In this document: positions 46,489-57,885 of the stretch, piece by piece | How the letters are laid out: each line of letters starts with the position of its first letter | Numbering within the stretch: the stretch's first letter is position 1 | DNA from: Collybiopsis luxurians FD-317 M1 | Taxonomy: Eukaryota; Basidiomycota; Agaricomycetes; Agaricales; Omphalotaceae | Reading direction: 5' to 3' | DNA length: 64,000 nucleotides | Assembly (NCBI GenBank): GCA_000827265.1 | Contig: KN834802.1 | Coordinates: forward strand, 119,270-183,269 | Made by a program: the position numbers and the translations under genes | The notes under the pieces: model-generated | Told to the model about the DNA's origin: nothing | The model's input: only the letters and a program-made list of their open reading frames with translations | The model's database searches: none

Positions 46489-47589
46489 ATGTCTCTGTTA
46501 ACAATTCTCTCTTCTCCGCCAGATGTACCAAGTGATTTGGACCCCCCGGGTAACAACACTACGCCTGTAGCTGTAAGCGAGTTCACTAGTACAGCTGCCA
46601 CCCTTACCTCCCCCTCCACCCCCTCAACTCCCCCAACTCCGTCTCCGACTTCTCTTAACAACCCCGCTACTCTACCTACCAGCTTGAATATCTCCCCCAC
46701 ATCCATATCATTCCAATCTAATGCATCCCCTACCGGCAGCTCGAGCTCGCCAGGCTCGTCTGCTTCCAGCTCTACAGGTACGAGTTTGAGTGGTGCTGTT
46801 TCCGATTCGGCAAGCACCACGTCCACACAGAGCAGCACCCTCACAGCCCCACTCACCACCCCCGTCCAAACCACCATCTTGACCACCAATGCCGACGGCC
46901 TAAGCATCGCCACTGTCATCACCACCGAATCCGTCCTATCAGCCGGATCCGTCATCACCTCTGTTGCCTCCCCTCCCAACAACAACAACGGTCTCAACTC
47001 ATCCGGATCGAGCTCGACATCAAACACAGGCAAGATCGTCGGCGGTGTATTGGGTGGGGTGGGAGGGTTGGCGATCATTCTTGCTGTGCTGTTTTTTGTG
47101 TTCAGGAGGCAGACGAGGAGGAGAGAGCTTAAGGAGGCGTTTGATGGGAATTTCGATCCCGATAGGATTGTCTGCGCTGGCGGTGTGGGCAGTGGAATGA
47201 GGGATAGCTTCACGGATACGGTTGAAACAGGTGGATATGGATACACGTATGCGGGAGGGGAGAAAGCAAAGATGAAGATCCCGATGAAGAGTGCTAGTCG
47301 AGCATTGGAGAAGGAGATGGTGGCGGGTGCGGTTGCGGGTGCGGGTGCAGGTGAGGGTACGTTGCCCGATCTTCCGGTAGATGAGCAGGGGGGGTTGGAT
47401 ACTTTTGAAGGAGGAGTTGGATATGGATACGGACATAGCTATGCACTTGGGAGTGGACCGGGCCCGGGGATGCATTCGAATGCGACCTCGAGAATTAATT
47501 TATTGGATGAGGGAGGGATGAACGATGAGCCTGAGTTCGAGCGGGAGCGTTCGAATCCGAGTCTCGGTTTCATCCCATTTAATACGTAG
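46489..47589 (+). CDS. T5: Ser/Thr-rich single-pass membrane protein
   Basis: 366 aa, the duplicate of T2. The ectodomain has several small changes from T2. The membrane helix is at residues ~190-215, then RRQTRRRELKEAFDGNFDPDR, GGYGYTYAGGEK, VGYGYGHSY and SRINLLDEGGMNDE. The ATG that T2 has at 19904 is ATT here, so translation must start at MSLLTILSSPPD, leaving only a weak N-terminal hydrophobic stretch. Its divergent neighbour S5 is broken, so if T5 works it does so with another S copy. Confidence 0.75.
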   Translation: MSLLTILSSPPDVPSDLDPPGNNTTPVAVSEFTSTAATLTSPSTPSTPPTPSPTSLNNPATLPTSLNISPTSISFQSNASPTGSSSSPGSSASSSTGTSLSGAVSDSASTTSTQSSTLTAPLTTPVQTTILTTNADGLSIATVITTESVLSAGSVITSVASPPNNNNGLNSSGSSSTSNTGKIVGGVLGGVGGLAIILAVLFFVFRRQTRRRELKEAFDGNFDPDRIVCAGGVGSGMRDSFTDTVETGGYGYTYAGGEKAKMKIPMKSASRALEKEMVAGAVAGAGAGEGTLPDLPVDEQGGLDTFEGGVGYGYGHSYALGSGPGPGMHSNATSRINLLDEGGMNDEPEFERERSNPSLGFIPFNT

Positions 47590-47880
47590 TAATACCGAAG
47601 GTGCGGGTGCAGGTTCGGGTGGGGGGACGTTGCCAGATATTCCTGTGGATGAGCAAGGGAGCTTGGATATTGAAGGATGGTATCGATACGGAACTGGATA
47701 CTGCGGACGCGGACCAGAGATGCAGCAGCTCCTGCATTCGAACGCAATGTCGACAATTCATTTATTGCATAAGGAGGGGATGGACGATGAGCCTGAGCTC
47801 GGGTGGGTGCTGGAGCCAGTGAATCTGTGTCTCAGTCTATACTGTTTGATACGTGATAGCCTTAACTCCGTATCCCTTTA
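47590..47880 (+). pseudogene. Extra T-family tail after T5, cut by Helitron
   Basis: As after T2, a second tail block follows the stop (GAGAGSGGGTLPDIPVDEQG, then STIHLLHKEGMDDE, NLCLSLYCLIRDSL). It is interrupted at 47880 by the Helitron. The remainder (CACCTGACCCAGACTTG onward) resumes at 51669. Confidence 0.75.
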
Positions 47881-50800
47881 TGACTGGGGGGTATGGCCGC
47901 GAGCGGCGAGGGCCGAACCATTAAGGTTGACACCAGTTCAATACCCAAACATATTTACATATGTAAATACTAAGTGACTCAATTCCAGTACTAAGTACTA
48001 AGGCTGGTACGAGCAATTTTAGCTCTTCCCTGTCCGCTGTCACCATCATCATCCCCTTCCCGATCCTTCAAATAAATGACCTTTCTTTTCTTTACTTCTT
48101 TTGTGGGGCTTAATGCAATTTCGAGCCGTTTCTTTATGGTGCACCTCAACTGAAATTCAAGAGGTATATATTTACTAAGGACCATACCTTTCCAAGAACT
48201 TTAAGTGCAACAAGCCGGAACTCCCAGCTTAAATTTTTGTCATGAACATATGCCTTTATTCACTACAGTCAGTCTCTATTGACTTTCATGAGCCTGAATT
48301 TTAGTTCGTACCCTTGGAGTGACAATCATTTGGAACACCGCCTGGCTCCCGAGCAAATGAACATCATGAAAAGACATGGGAACCTCGACCTCATTTGTAT
48401 GATCCGTAACGAGAACCTCAGGGATGCGATTGAAACGAAAATCCTGTTCCGCTGTGTGTCAATATTCCCATCAATGTCCAGTGGTGCCCTCTCCGACAAA
48501 ACTTTGATTGAAGCACAGAGGGCAGAAAAAACAATGGCAGTATCCATGGAAATTTTAATAGTATAGGTTCCCATGTATAAAAATGCAGCCATTGCCATGG
48601 TTCCAGAACCAATGGGCTTAGAATCCATATTGCATCGCTTAGATGAAATAATCAAATGATTATGACCATTAACAAAACCGTTGCTGCAACTTAACACAAT
48701 ATCACCGTCTTCATCAAAATGAGTTACCCCGTGAGTGTTGTGTGGAAGCTGAAAGTGGGAATCCTTATTTTCATCTCGAAGACAGTGAAGTTTCTTTGGC
48801 AAATGTTTAAAGCATGTATCACTCTGATCATGTATCATACCTGAGTTCTCGAGCACATCACGTAAATCCTGATTGAAGTTTACTAGGAAATCAGGATTGG
48901 ATGGATTCATTGGCCGGCTCATTACAGGATGATGCTTATACATACCCTCCTTCTGGATATATTCATGGGTCCCATCAGGTATATTTTGTGAGAAAACATC
49001 ATCATACCAATTAATCAGTTTTTGTGCCCAAACTGGATCACTAGTACACCAATGTTTAATTTCCATTGGGGATAACCCATTTTCTAACCAAAGAAGCATG
49101 TGGATATGTAAGGATCCCCATCCTTGTGCCTCAACAACGCCATAGTAAACAGAAATCTTACCGAAAATACCTTTACAATTTGCCCACTTAGTGCCAAGCA
49201 AAATTTCTAATAAAGTGGTGACAGAATGATGGAAGAATTGAGCGCCAGCCACAGGGTTCTGGGAAATACAAGTTGCACGTGTCAGACTTTCAGCACCAGG
49301 TTTAAGTTCACTGAAGAATTTGTCTAAATCAATATTTCGCCCAGCAAATACTTGCGCCACTGGGTTGTTGGTATCAGATGGGTTCAGAGTTAGAAATATA
49401 TGGGGAAGGCCATTCCCATTAACAATGGAGAACATATCCTCTCGCATATCCTCAACTTCAGTCATGGATCCAGGTACATCCTCAGCAACATAATTCACAT
49501 AACGTATCAGTGTTGCGGCAGCCTTCTCCCCATCAGTTTCAGGTCGGGAAAAGGGATTTCTTTTTAATTTCTCAGTAAAGGACTCAACTGTCGAAGCAGA
49601 TATTCTTTCTAATAGTGCATTAACATGTGGGAACCATGACTTCTTGACAGCTAGTCTTGCATTAAATGATGTGTCCCGCCTTAATTGAATGTTACCAACA
49701 ACAAAAATAAAGGATAAATGAGTTGGAAATCATCGATTTGGTCCACTCTGATGTAAATGAGCTATGTGTGTTTTGAAATCAATATCCCGGAACCCAATTG
49801 AATCATTTGAGCAAACTTCATCATTTTCCATCATACCCACTCCATAAGGGAATAATGTCGGCCATAGATACCCGAATAGTTTAGGGTTATGCTGTGTGGG
49901 AAGTGGTGTAGATCCAGAGGGGAATTTAATAGAAGGTTCTCGACCACTTTTCAGTTTTTGCAGGGCTGCAAGCTTTCTCATTTTGTATGTAGATTCAATG
50001 GAGTCTGTGTCTATAAGTGTAGATGACGGCATTCCATTGAGTGATACATTTTCTGTAAACTGTTCTACATTTGCCTGTTGAGTGTAAGAACTACCTTCAG
50101 CATTTTGATGCACCCGGATGATGCTTTGTATTGGTATTGGAATGCCATGATCAGGGTATTCAGATGCAGTTATTTCCATTTCAGGGGAACCAACAAGGAT
50201 CACACAAATTTCATCATGAAGCTGACTCAAAGGTGGAGGAAGAGAAGTGAGCAATGGCCCAGGGTCTTGAGGTAGGATACAGACATTCCCACGAGATGCA
50301 TATTGGCCAGTAGGAACAAGCTGAAGCTTAAACATGCATCTTGTGGCCCTTGCTCGTGCAATGCACTGCTCCTCCAGGAATGTAAGTCCTTGTAGAGCAT
50401 CAGGGACTGAGCCTGTCCAAAGTCCATTTGCATAGAAGCGGACAGGTATAGCCTTGAAATGCCGAGGACCTCTACAATCATGATTGTCATAGTGAACATC
50501 GTGTTTACACATTGAACATAAATGGAAATAGCCGCATTCGATGGAATCGGCATTGAAGGACTGAATTGCAGGTTGAAATGACTTTTCTTGGAGCTCTTGC
50601 ACAGCAGAATTCAATAAAGATATGTCAAGCTCAGAGCAATGAATGAGACTGAATTCACCAGCGGGAGAGAGAGTGCCACAAAAACTACATTCAGAATGGC
50701 AAATAGCATGGTTACTATTCGTGTCAAATTCCTCCTGTAAAATTTGGCATTTCTCATCCCATGACAGAATTTCAAGCCAATCATTTGGTATGAGAATTGG

Positions 50801-51668
50801 GTTCCGAATGTTCGGATATTGAGCCTGAAAGTGCGGGGTCAGGTTTGAATTTTTTATTTGGCACCATGGACGGAGCAGTGTGAAGATTATTGTCAGCCTT
50901 ACGTTTATGGGAGCGAGAAACCATTGTACCTCAAAGTCTCAAAGCCTTAGCACTCAGCAAGAAATCCAATTCAGATAAAGGAGTCAAATTAGAAAATCCA
51001 GCAGTTCTAGCCTCAGCTGTTTTAATGAGGCAGAGACAATCACACTGATGCTTCAGTAAATCAGAGCGAAGCACTTTGATAGGTTTATGATGGCCTTCAC
51101 AAGTCCATCCAGATATATTGACATGAAAGGATGTAAGTTTGCGAAGATCATCCAGTCTTAAAGACGAGAATGACGGTTTAAGTGAATTAAAAATGCAACA
51201 TTTGTCGTCAATGGATACACACACAAAGTCAGAGTGAGAAAGTAAAGGGGGTTCAGAAGAAGAAGCAACAGCATTAGAATCAGAGGATTGAGCATTAACA
51301 ATATCATTACAATTCAGGCCAATATCATGACGAGAGGGATGGAAAAAGGGGATCTAAAGGACATGTACAATAAGTTCATCGAACGAATGGTATAAAGAAG
51401 ACACATACTGATGAAGGTGGGACATGCTGAGAGAAGGAGGGCGTAGATTCATGAAGTAAGTTCCACGAAGAAAGCATGAGTCGTCAAAGTACTAGATATG
51501 GGCAGAGTAGTAGCGTTGAAATGGACAATGAAAAGCTTAAAAGTACAGAGGCAGCGCCCAAAAAGACGCCGGACAGTGGTAAACAGTAACTCCATTTAGA
51601 TAAAATTACTAAATGGAGAACGACAAGTTACACCTTTGCGTACAGAGCCAAACCTAAAGGTTCGGCAA
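47881..51668 (-). mobile_element. Helitron, 3.8 kb, without helicase domain
   Basis: The empty site is visible after T2 (CTCTTTATCACCTGACC) and the filled site here reads CCCTTTA...TCACCTGACC. The insertion fell between A and T and made no target duplication, as Helitrons do. Reading on the minus strand, the 3' end carries a hairpin (GCCGC-TC-GCGGC, 47907-47896) 15 bases before the terminus. The termini are TTGCCGAACC and CCCCAGTCA, not the canonical TC and CTRR. It encodes a Rep/DUF6570 protein but no helicase. Confidence 0.85.
48280..50926 (-). pseudogene. Helitron Rep protein, truncated before the helicase
   Basis: N-terminal part: zinc-finger-like cysteines (CSFCGTL, CSMCKHDVHYDNHDC). 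Then a DUF6570-like block (CIARARATRCMFKLQL, YASRGNVCILPQDP). Then Helitron N domain LFGYLWPTLFPYGVG. A single TGA at 49730-49732 follows GPNR, where arginine is expected. The frame reopens with RRDTSFNARLAVKKSWFP. Rep core: GNGLPHIFLTLNPSD, GWGSLHIHMLLWL (HUH-type two histidines), CFKHLP, and the two-tyrosine motif YMGTYTIK near 48560. The frame then shifts near 48430 and the coding remnant ends at ~48280 (SFHDVHLLGSQAVFQM). No SF1/PIF1-type helicase motifs are present. Confidence 0.8.
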
Positions 51669-53360
51669 TCACCTGACCCAGACTTGTACACATGTAATTA
51701 GTCAAAAAGGTAGAGTTGAATTGAACATATTGATTGCCCGACCGCTCTGAATTTCAGTGTACGTGGTAGTATTTCCCAATTTCGTCAAAAAAAAATGCAT
51801 AGCATTCAGCTCCCCTGACCCAATGCTAAAATTGGTCTTCTCAAACTCTCCTGATCTTTCGCTTTGCTGGTTAAGGTCATAGAATCATCCCATTATTCAG
51901 TCATTGCCCCCATATTCAGTTTTCGCTTTGGCTTCCTGTAATTTTAACTACTGGAATACCCACTTAGCCGAACATTGTTAAATTAAGATCCTAACTATAT
52001 TATGCACAACATTATCTGCGTTGTGATTGCAGATGAAGTAGGCATCCAAGCCATAAAATGTAGGGTCACTTACGGTAAGCACATGTACCGCAACTGCAAC
52101 CGTACAGCTAACTAAAAAGTCTCTGAAATATCCTACAATGACTGTAAATCCTATGAATTAAATATAACAGATAACATATTGTACTTGATACATTTAATGC
52201 GAGTACATAACATGGTGGCAGATGCTTCTTTCCTATTTGGTTTGTAAATTATGAACAATCAGGGACAAAGGTATGCTTTGAAAAATACGAAGAACATCTT
52301 TGGAATCAATGGGACTCATGCAGTGGTGACAAAATTTGTTGGCTCTAGAGAGAGGGTCAAGTGTACAAAATCCTGGCAAGGGAACAGATGGGAAAGGCAA
52401 GCATGGTGGTCAAGTTGACATTGGAGGAATGTGTACAAGTCGCCCGGGAAGATGACTGAATAAAATTTAACCCATTTCCTCCTTCCTTTCTTCCTTCTTC
52501 CTTCCTCTGTGTCGTGTACGGTAACGATGAATGTTGGTGGTGCAATGCAGTGATGGGCAGATCTAGATTCCTTTCTGCTCCGTATGACGCTATTTCAGAG
52601 CCATTAAGCGATCTCAAAGCAGAAAAAAAGCCTATTACATTTCCATCTACAGTCCTTTTCAACTCGGTCTCCTCGACGCTCTCATCCTGTTTCTTCGTTC
52701 TCTTCTGCAACACTTGGATTCAAATTCCTTTAGACTGCATCCCTCAAGTTGCGACTCGGGGCTATGGCTTTCCTTCCAAATTCAAACACTTTTCCCTTCC
52801 TAGTATCCCACTGCTATGTCCAAGGTTGTCCCCTTTTACCCATCCAGTTGTCCCTTTGGCTCAGGTGTTGTTTCAAGTTCATTACCCATTGGAGCGAAAC
52901 TTTCAAGTTATACTTGCATTACTGCATCTGATTTGCCCTCTAAATTATCAAAACCGCACAATTATTGGCTTTTGCATTCCCTGCCCTCGTTTTCAGCTCT
53001 TGCTTTGGACCTCTTGTAATTTCAGCTATTGAAACTGTAACCCTGCCCAGCTCCAGTAAATCAAGTTCCGGGGGTTAGGATGTCATCCACGTTGTATCTG
53101 CAGGCAAAACAATTGAAGTAGGGATCTGCACAGTGAACACTTAGGGTTTGGAAGATACAAAGGAACAAATATAAGTATGGAAAACACTAGACAGGGGATG
53201 GCTAGAAAAGGTAGGCATAGTGTTAACCATTTCAAATTTTCCAAGCTCTACAATACCTTCATTAAGAATTACTCAAATACTTGTACCAGCTTGATGGAAA
53301 TCAGTATTTGATTCAGGACTTGCACTATCCCCGTGACAAATTTGTACAGTATAAATAATG
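51669..53360. promoter_or_regulatory. Orphan T-type leader block and spacer
   Basis: 51669-51850 completes the T5 extra tail and its 3' flank. 52450-52745 duplicates the orphan leader at 22145-22440 and resembles the T4 leader. No T gene follows. The ORFs here are copies of those in block copy 1 and have no independent support. Confidence 0.6.
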
Positions 53361-55895
53361 TTACCATGTCAATGATTCCCCATGCTTCCACATACCGTTC
53401 CATCGTGCGATACTGCATCCGTAAGCTTTACAATGTCCTGGATGCTGAATAGTGTAATCTATCACTGCCGCACAATGTCCCATGTAGGTATGCAACCAAT
53501 TTGTACAGATTGAAGGCCAGACCTTTTCCCAAATGTTCTGAAAGTAACCCGCACACTCTGTTGTATGGTATGATTGTGAGTCCAACAGGAGCATCGGCTT
53601 CATTAATAGGATTACTTCATCCACATCAGGCCTGGAATCATTATTGGTTGTAGAAGAATCAGAAAATTCATCAACCAGGTTATAAACCTCTAGTTATAAA
53701 GATGCGTATCAAGTTGAGCTGTGAAGCATACAAAGGCTAACCTTCCTCAGAATCATTGGAGCCATCCTCCCAAGCAGCAGATTCTAAAGAAGTATGTTAT
53801 CAAGTCCAGTGGAATACAATCTGCTGAAAACAACATACCTTGCTCAACAACCATCTCACTGCCATATCCTGGCATAAAACAAAATGTTGGCCAACCTTGG
53901 GATTGCACATAGTCATTTGTTTTAGGATCATAGCCTCTGGACTTGTGAAGATATTGTATTGCATTGAGGAGTGTAGGTGAAGCTTGTATATAACCCACAT
54001 AGGATCTCCGAGTAATAGATGGAATCCCGAGGAGGTTCGTTGTTGCTGGTTTCATCTTGACCTTTCCCAAAGGATCAAATGACCAGAATGGGGAGCAATC
54101 TGGTTTAAGTTGACCTGTGAGCTGCCCATGACTCCAGAATTTCTTGACTGGCGGAAGAAAGAGAAAAGCTTGAGATATGGTGCCATGATGAAGTATCTGG
54201 GGCAGATGATTCACAGGGAATGGGGGGATAGTCACTTGGTGTTGTACATCACGCATCATCCCTGTAAGTTCTTATCAGAAACTAAAAGGCAATAATGGTG
54301 GTGGAAGCAAAACAATTGTTGGGAAGGTGGGTTATGTACTTACTAAAACTTGGAAATTCCAGCTCTGCAATCTTCAGTTGATCCAAGATGTAGGGCAATT
54401 GAATCATCCAGCTATAGTTAACTTCGCCCCTGATCCAAGTATGGATCTGGTAATTGGAAGGGCCATGAAAACACCCTTCAAAAAAATTATATGAAACCCT
54501 TAACCACAGACACTAAGATTAGGCTGAAATAAAATGGTTAATGGAAGACCATTACCTGTCCCATCCATCCTGAACTTTCCAAATTTGGGGATAATAGTTC
54601 TCAGGACTATCAGAGATGAACCAAGATCCTGATATAAAATCCCCTTCAGAAGACATGGGCATCTGGCCAACCACTTCTCCAGTGTTTGAATCAACCATTG
54701 AACCCAGATGACAGGCTGTAAAAGGATCAGCAGAAATAAAATATGCAATCCCAGAGGACAGATTTAGAAAGTTGTCAACATTTTCTTCAATGGCATGTTG
54801 GAAATACTGTTGAATTGCCTGTGAGGAATGGAATTGAATCAATGGAGGAATGGAATGTTGAAGAGTGACCCCAGGATTTGCATATTGCATGTCAATCCCA
54901 GAAAAAGGAACACCTGCATAAATATAACATAGAGGTCCCCAGCAGAAAGTGCCATTTGAGGGGTCAATCCAAATTTCCTCCACAAGCAACAATGAGGAGT
55001 TGTAGATGCTCTGGCAATACCTTTCCTTGGCTATCATCAGTGCATCTGCATCTGCATCCTGAATCTTTTGTCATTCACCAGGGAAGGTTGGGTAATTTTT
55101 GAACTCACAAACCGCCATTCTAGGTAGCTTCGGACTGCATCCGATGCTTTCATCCATACAAGATTGAATGGAATCAATTCTAAAGTCCATCCATGTCATC
55201 AGTACTCCAATATAGCATTTCTAAAAAGCACTTACCTTGGTGAAATATTAGTGACGGCGAGATTGAACGTGTGAAGGCATACAAGTGCCAGCTATTGGCC
55301 TCACTGTAATTCTCAAAATATGAATTCACTTCAGCAAGGACAAGGATTGAAGATGGGGGCCTCACCGGACATGGGCAAAGGATTCCAAGTCACTTTTCCA
55401 TCTCTGAGAAATGAGATGATGATTTGCTTCTGGATGAAACTAGTATCATACCTCGTGGGCATCATCTCCTTCATATGTGATCGCCATAAAATTCTTTTCT
55501 CGCTTCTTTGATGCAAGCTTTACAACCTCAATCTTGACCAATGAATGTGTGGCACCGTGTTCCTGATGGGAAGCAATACGATTTGGCTGAGATGCTGAGA
55601 GTCGATTGAGAAAATCCAGCTGCCAGGATATCCGCTGTAGCACGATCATATCCCCCCGGTGAACTTCCTTAAACTGATCATGACTTTTCTCAGTCCTCAG
55701 CCAGCCAAAAGAGAGCTGAGTATGCACATCGTCGAGATACGAACGCTCACAATGTCTCTTTTTCTGGACATCCTCATCTATTTCATCTTCATAGCCGTGA
55801 CGAGATTTGGGATACCGGTTGATGATGGTTTGATTACCCTGCACCACGTAGAAATCGGAGGGAGATATTGTAAAGTTTTGAGCCTGGTGGAACAT
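53361..55895 (-). CDS. S6: apparently intact S-family protein
   Basis: The start is MFHQAQNFTISPSDF at 55895. Exon 1 ends at 55452 (148 codons, as in S4) and exon 2 is 55403-55366. The remaining exons parallel S4: LYAFTRSISPSLIFHQ, ELIPFNLVWMKASD, then a large exon from about 55070 to 54556 (EEIWIDPSNGTFCWGP, NTGEVVGQMP, IWKVQDGWD). After these come HGPSNYQIHTWIRG, PPFPVNHLPQILHHG, WSFDPLGKVKMKP, ESAAWEDGSNDSEE and the terminal exon with YHTTECAGYFQNIWEKVW, stop at 53361. The S3 nonsense codon is arginine here. I found no disabling change. It has no T gene on its right side, where S2-S5 have one; unrelated repeats begin at 56190. Function unknown. Confidence 0.75.
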
Positions 55896-57062
55896 TGAGT
55901 CCAGTGGAACGTACGCAACAGCGCAGATTACATGAGGCAAGATGGTGGATCGATGGAAAGATACAAAGCTGTTCAGCATGTGACAGGTATTGTATTTATT
56001 ATAACACCTACAATACAGGATTCGCTGGACAGGTGACGGCAGTGTTCAAGATTGAAGGGAGCAGGTGACTGAAGTGGGAATTGAGCATAGGAATATATAT
56101 ATCTTCGTGTACAGTATGAAAATGTCCTTATTATTAGTCGTTCTTTCAGCCTCAGATGAAATGAACGAAGTGACGGAATGAGAGGAACACCTCAGTCACC
56201 TATATCAATCAACCATACTAGGGAAAAAGTGACCTGAAAAAGTTTATCCTAAGAGGCTTCAAATCCCTGGGATATCCCAAGCCTCAAATACCTGGATAAT
56301 CCAATAAGATATATCCAATTAGGCTGGATTATCCAGCAGTGGAACATTCAGCTATTATGCATTTCATTACACACTGCAAAGCACTAGCAGCAATTTGTAT
56401 TCCTTTGTAGTTGGAAACACCCAATATCCAATGTACTAATAACTAAAAGTGGCAAAAATGGGTGGGTAATGGTAAAGGAATGGCTGGCAGGTAGGCTCAG
56501 ATATTATCCGGTAGTTCTAGGTATACCTAAATTCTCTTATATATATTAATATATTTCTTACCTATGTTTCTCACTCTTTGTGACCGGCCACAGCCACCAT
56601 ATATTCTGTTAGTTCTTTTCGGCTTACACCTCTTCTCAATTTGACTCCTTTTAGTAAGACTGATGCACAAATACATTGGGAGTCAATCCCTGTCAGTATG
56701 AGAATAAAGCTTTAGTTTCTTTGTAAGAACCACACTTCTCCTCATTCACATATATTCATTTGTCCCCATTGATAATGCATTGCATTGAAGCAAAACACTT
56801 GGACAAAATGATCAAACTGAAATTGGAGGTTGGAGTAACCCAGTTCCGACTATGGAAGTGTATGCCACAGTGAGATGGCCCCTTTTTATTGAATACTGGT
56901 CAATGCAATCTTTTGTTTGGGTTGTCAATCTTATAATGAATAAGTATTATGATTTATATTCTTGTCCGGAGAGCCTCCCCTCTGTTTCATGATGTGGAGA
57001 CTCCCTGTTTAATCTTAGCTTGGACTATTCTGGACTATCCAGCAGCCCAGATATCCCAGGTG
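55896..57062. other. Array edge and repeat-rich spacer
   Basis: 55896-56190 is shared with the upstream regions of S3 and S4. Array homology stops at ~56190. 56270-56350 contains degenerate relatives of the minisatellite unit (GGGATATCCCAAGC, CTGGATAATCC, GGCTGGATTATCCAG). 56400-56940 has no recognised feature. Confidence 0.5.
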
Positions 57063-57300
57063 GGGACTATCCAGAAACCTGGATATCCCAAGCAGGGACT
57101 ATCCAGCAACCTGGATATCCCAAGCAGGGACTATCCAGCAACCTGGATATCCCAAGCAGGGACTATCCAGCAACCTGGATATCCCAAGCAGGGACTATCC
57201 AGCAACCTGGATATCCCAAGCAGGGACTATCCAGCAACCTGGATATCCCAAGCAGGGACCATCCAGCAACCTGGATATCCCATGCAGGGACTATCCAAGT
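57063..57300. repeat. Minisatellite, 32-bp unit, seven full copies plus partial
   Basis: Units start at 57063, 57095, 57127, 57159, 57191, 57223 and 57255, with a partial unit at 57287. The unit contains TATCCAG-CAAC-CTGGATA, a 7-bp stem with a 4-base loop. Units 2-6 are identical; 1 and 7 carry one and two changes. ORFs of 96-117 codons through it are produced by the repeat and have no coding support. Confidence 0.95.
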
Positions 57301-57885
57301 AGCTGTATAGTACCTACCATTAAAGTTTTATCTAACAAAATTTTCTAGTCACACACAGATACATTATCATTATCATCAGTTACAATAAAAAAACTTTTCA
57401 GGCCATCCAACATAATATTTTCCCAAGTTGGCAACCTTCCAATACATTCCTTACTGACCTTTGAAGATAGGTAGAACCTAATTCGGTGTGAGTGCAAAGA
57501 GGCGGAGTGAAGAGGCCTCCGAGGTCTGAGAGAAAAAGGGAACACCGAGTCTATAATCATTGTATCATAAAGAAGGTATGTATTCGGATGTAGTAGTAGA
57601 AACATGGCTAACAGGAGCCCCTAAGTCTGGACAACACATCCGCAAATGACGGTGAAGCATTAATCCGCTAAGTATCTAAAATAAGTAATAGAATTTCCAA
57701 ATAAAGTAATGGTGCCGACCAAGGTAAATTCTATCATTAAGCATAAACATTAACACCACTGCACTGTAGTACTACAGTGTATGAAGCACCACATATATCA
57801 TCAAAATACAATCGTAAGAATCGTAAGAGGCAGATAAATGCAAAGTATTCCATTAAGTATTATTTAATGAGCGCACGCAAAAGTC
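57301..57885. other. Spacer before the KDZ transposase
   Basis: AT-rich, no gene recognised. The left terminus of the KDZ element may lie here but no TIR was identified. Confidence 0.4.

Larger units (their letters stand above)
43861..56190. repeat. Segmental duplication, copy 2 (S5-T5-S6)
   Basis: Same order as 17306-25900. It is interrupted by the Helitron at 47881-51668, which has no counterpart in copy 1. The right end is lost at ~56190, where unrelated sequence begins. Parts of S6 resemble S4 more than S3 (see findings), so the copy is not a simple duplicate throughout. Confidence 0.85.

Noticed and set aside
57063..57300. CRISPR array
   Set aside because: Repeats are directly adjacent with no spacers, and the sequence is eukaryotic.
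56949..57310. Overlapping ORFs of 117 and 96 codons with repetitive peptides
   Set aside because: Produced by a 32-bp repeat unit, whose length is not a multiple of three; no start context, homology or flanking exons.
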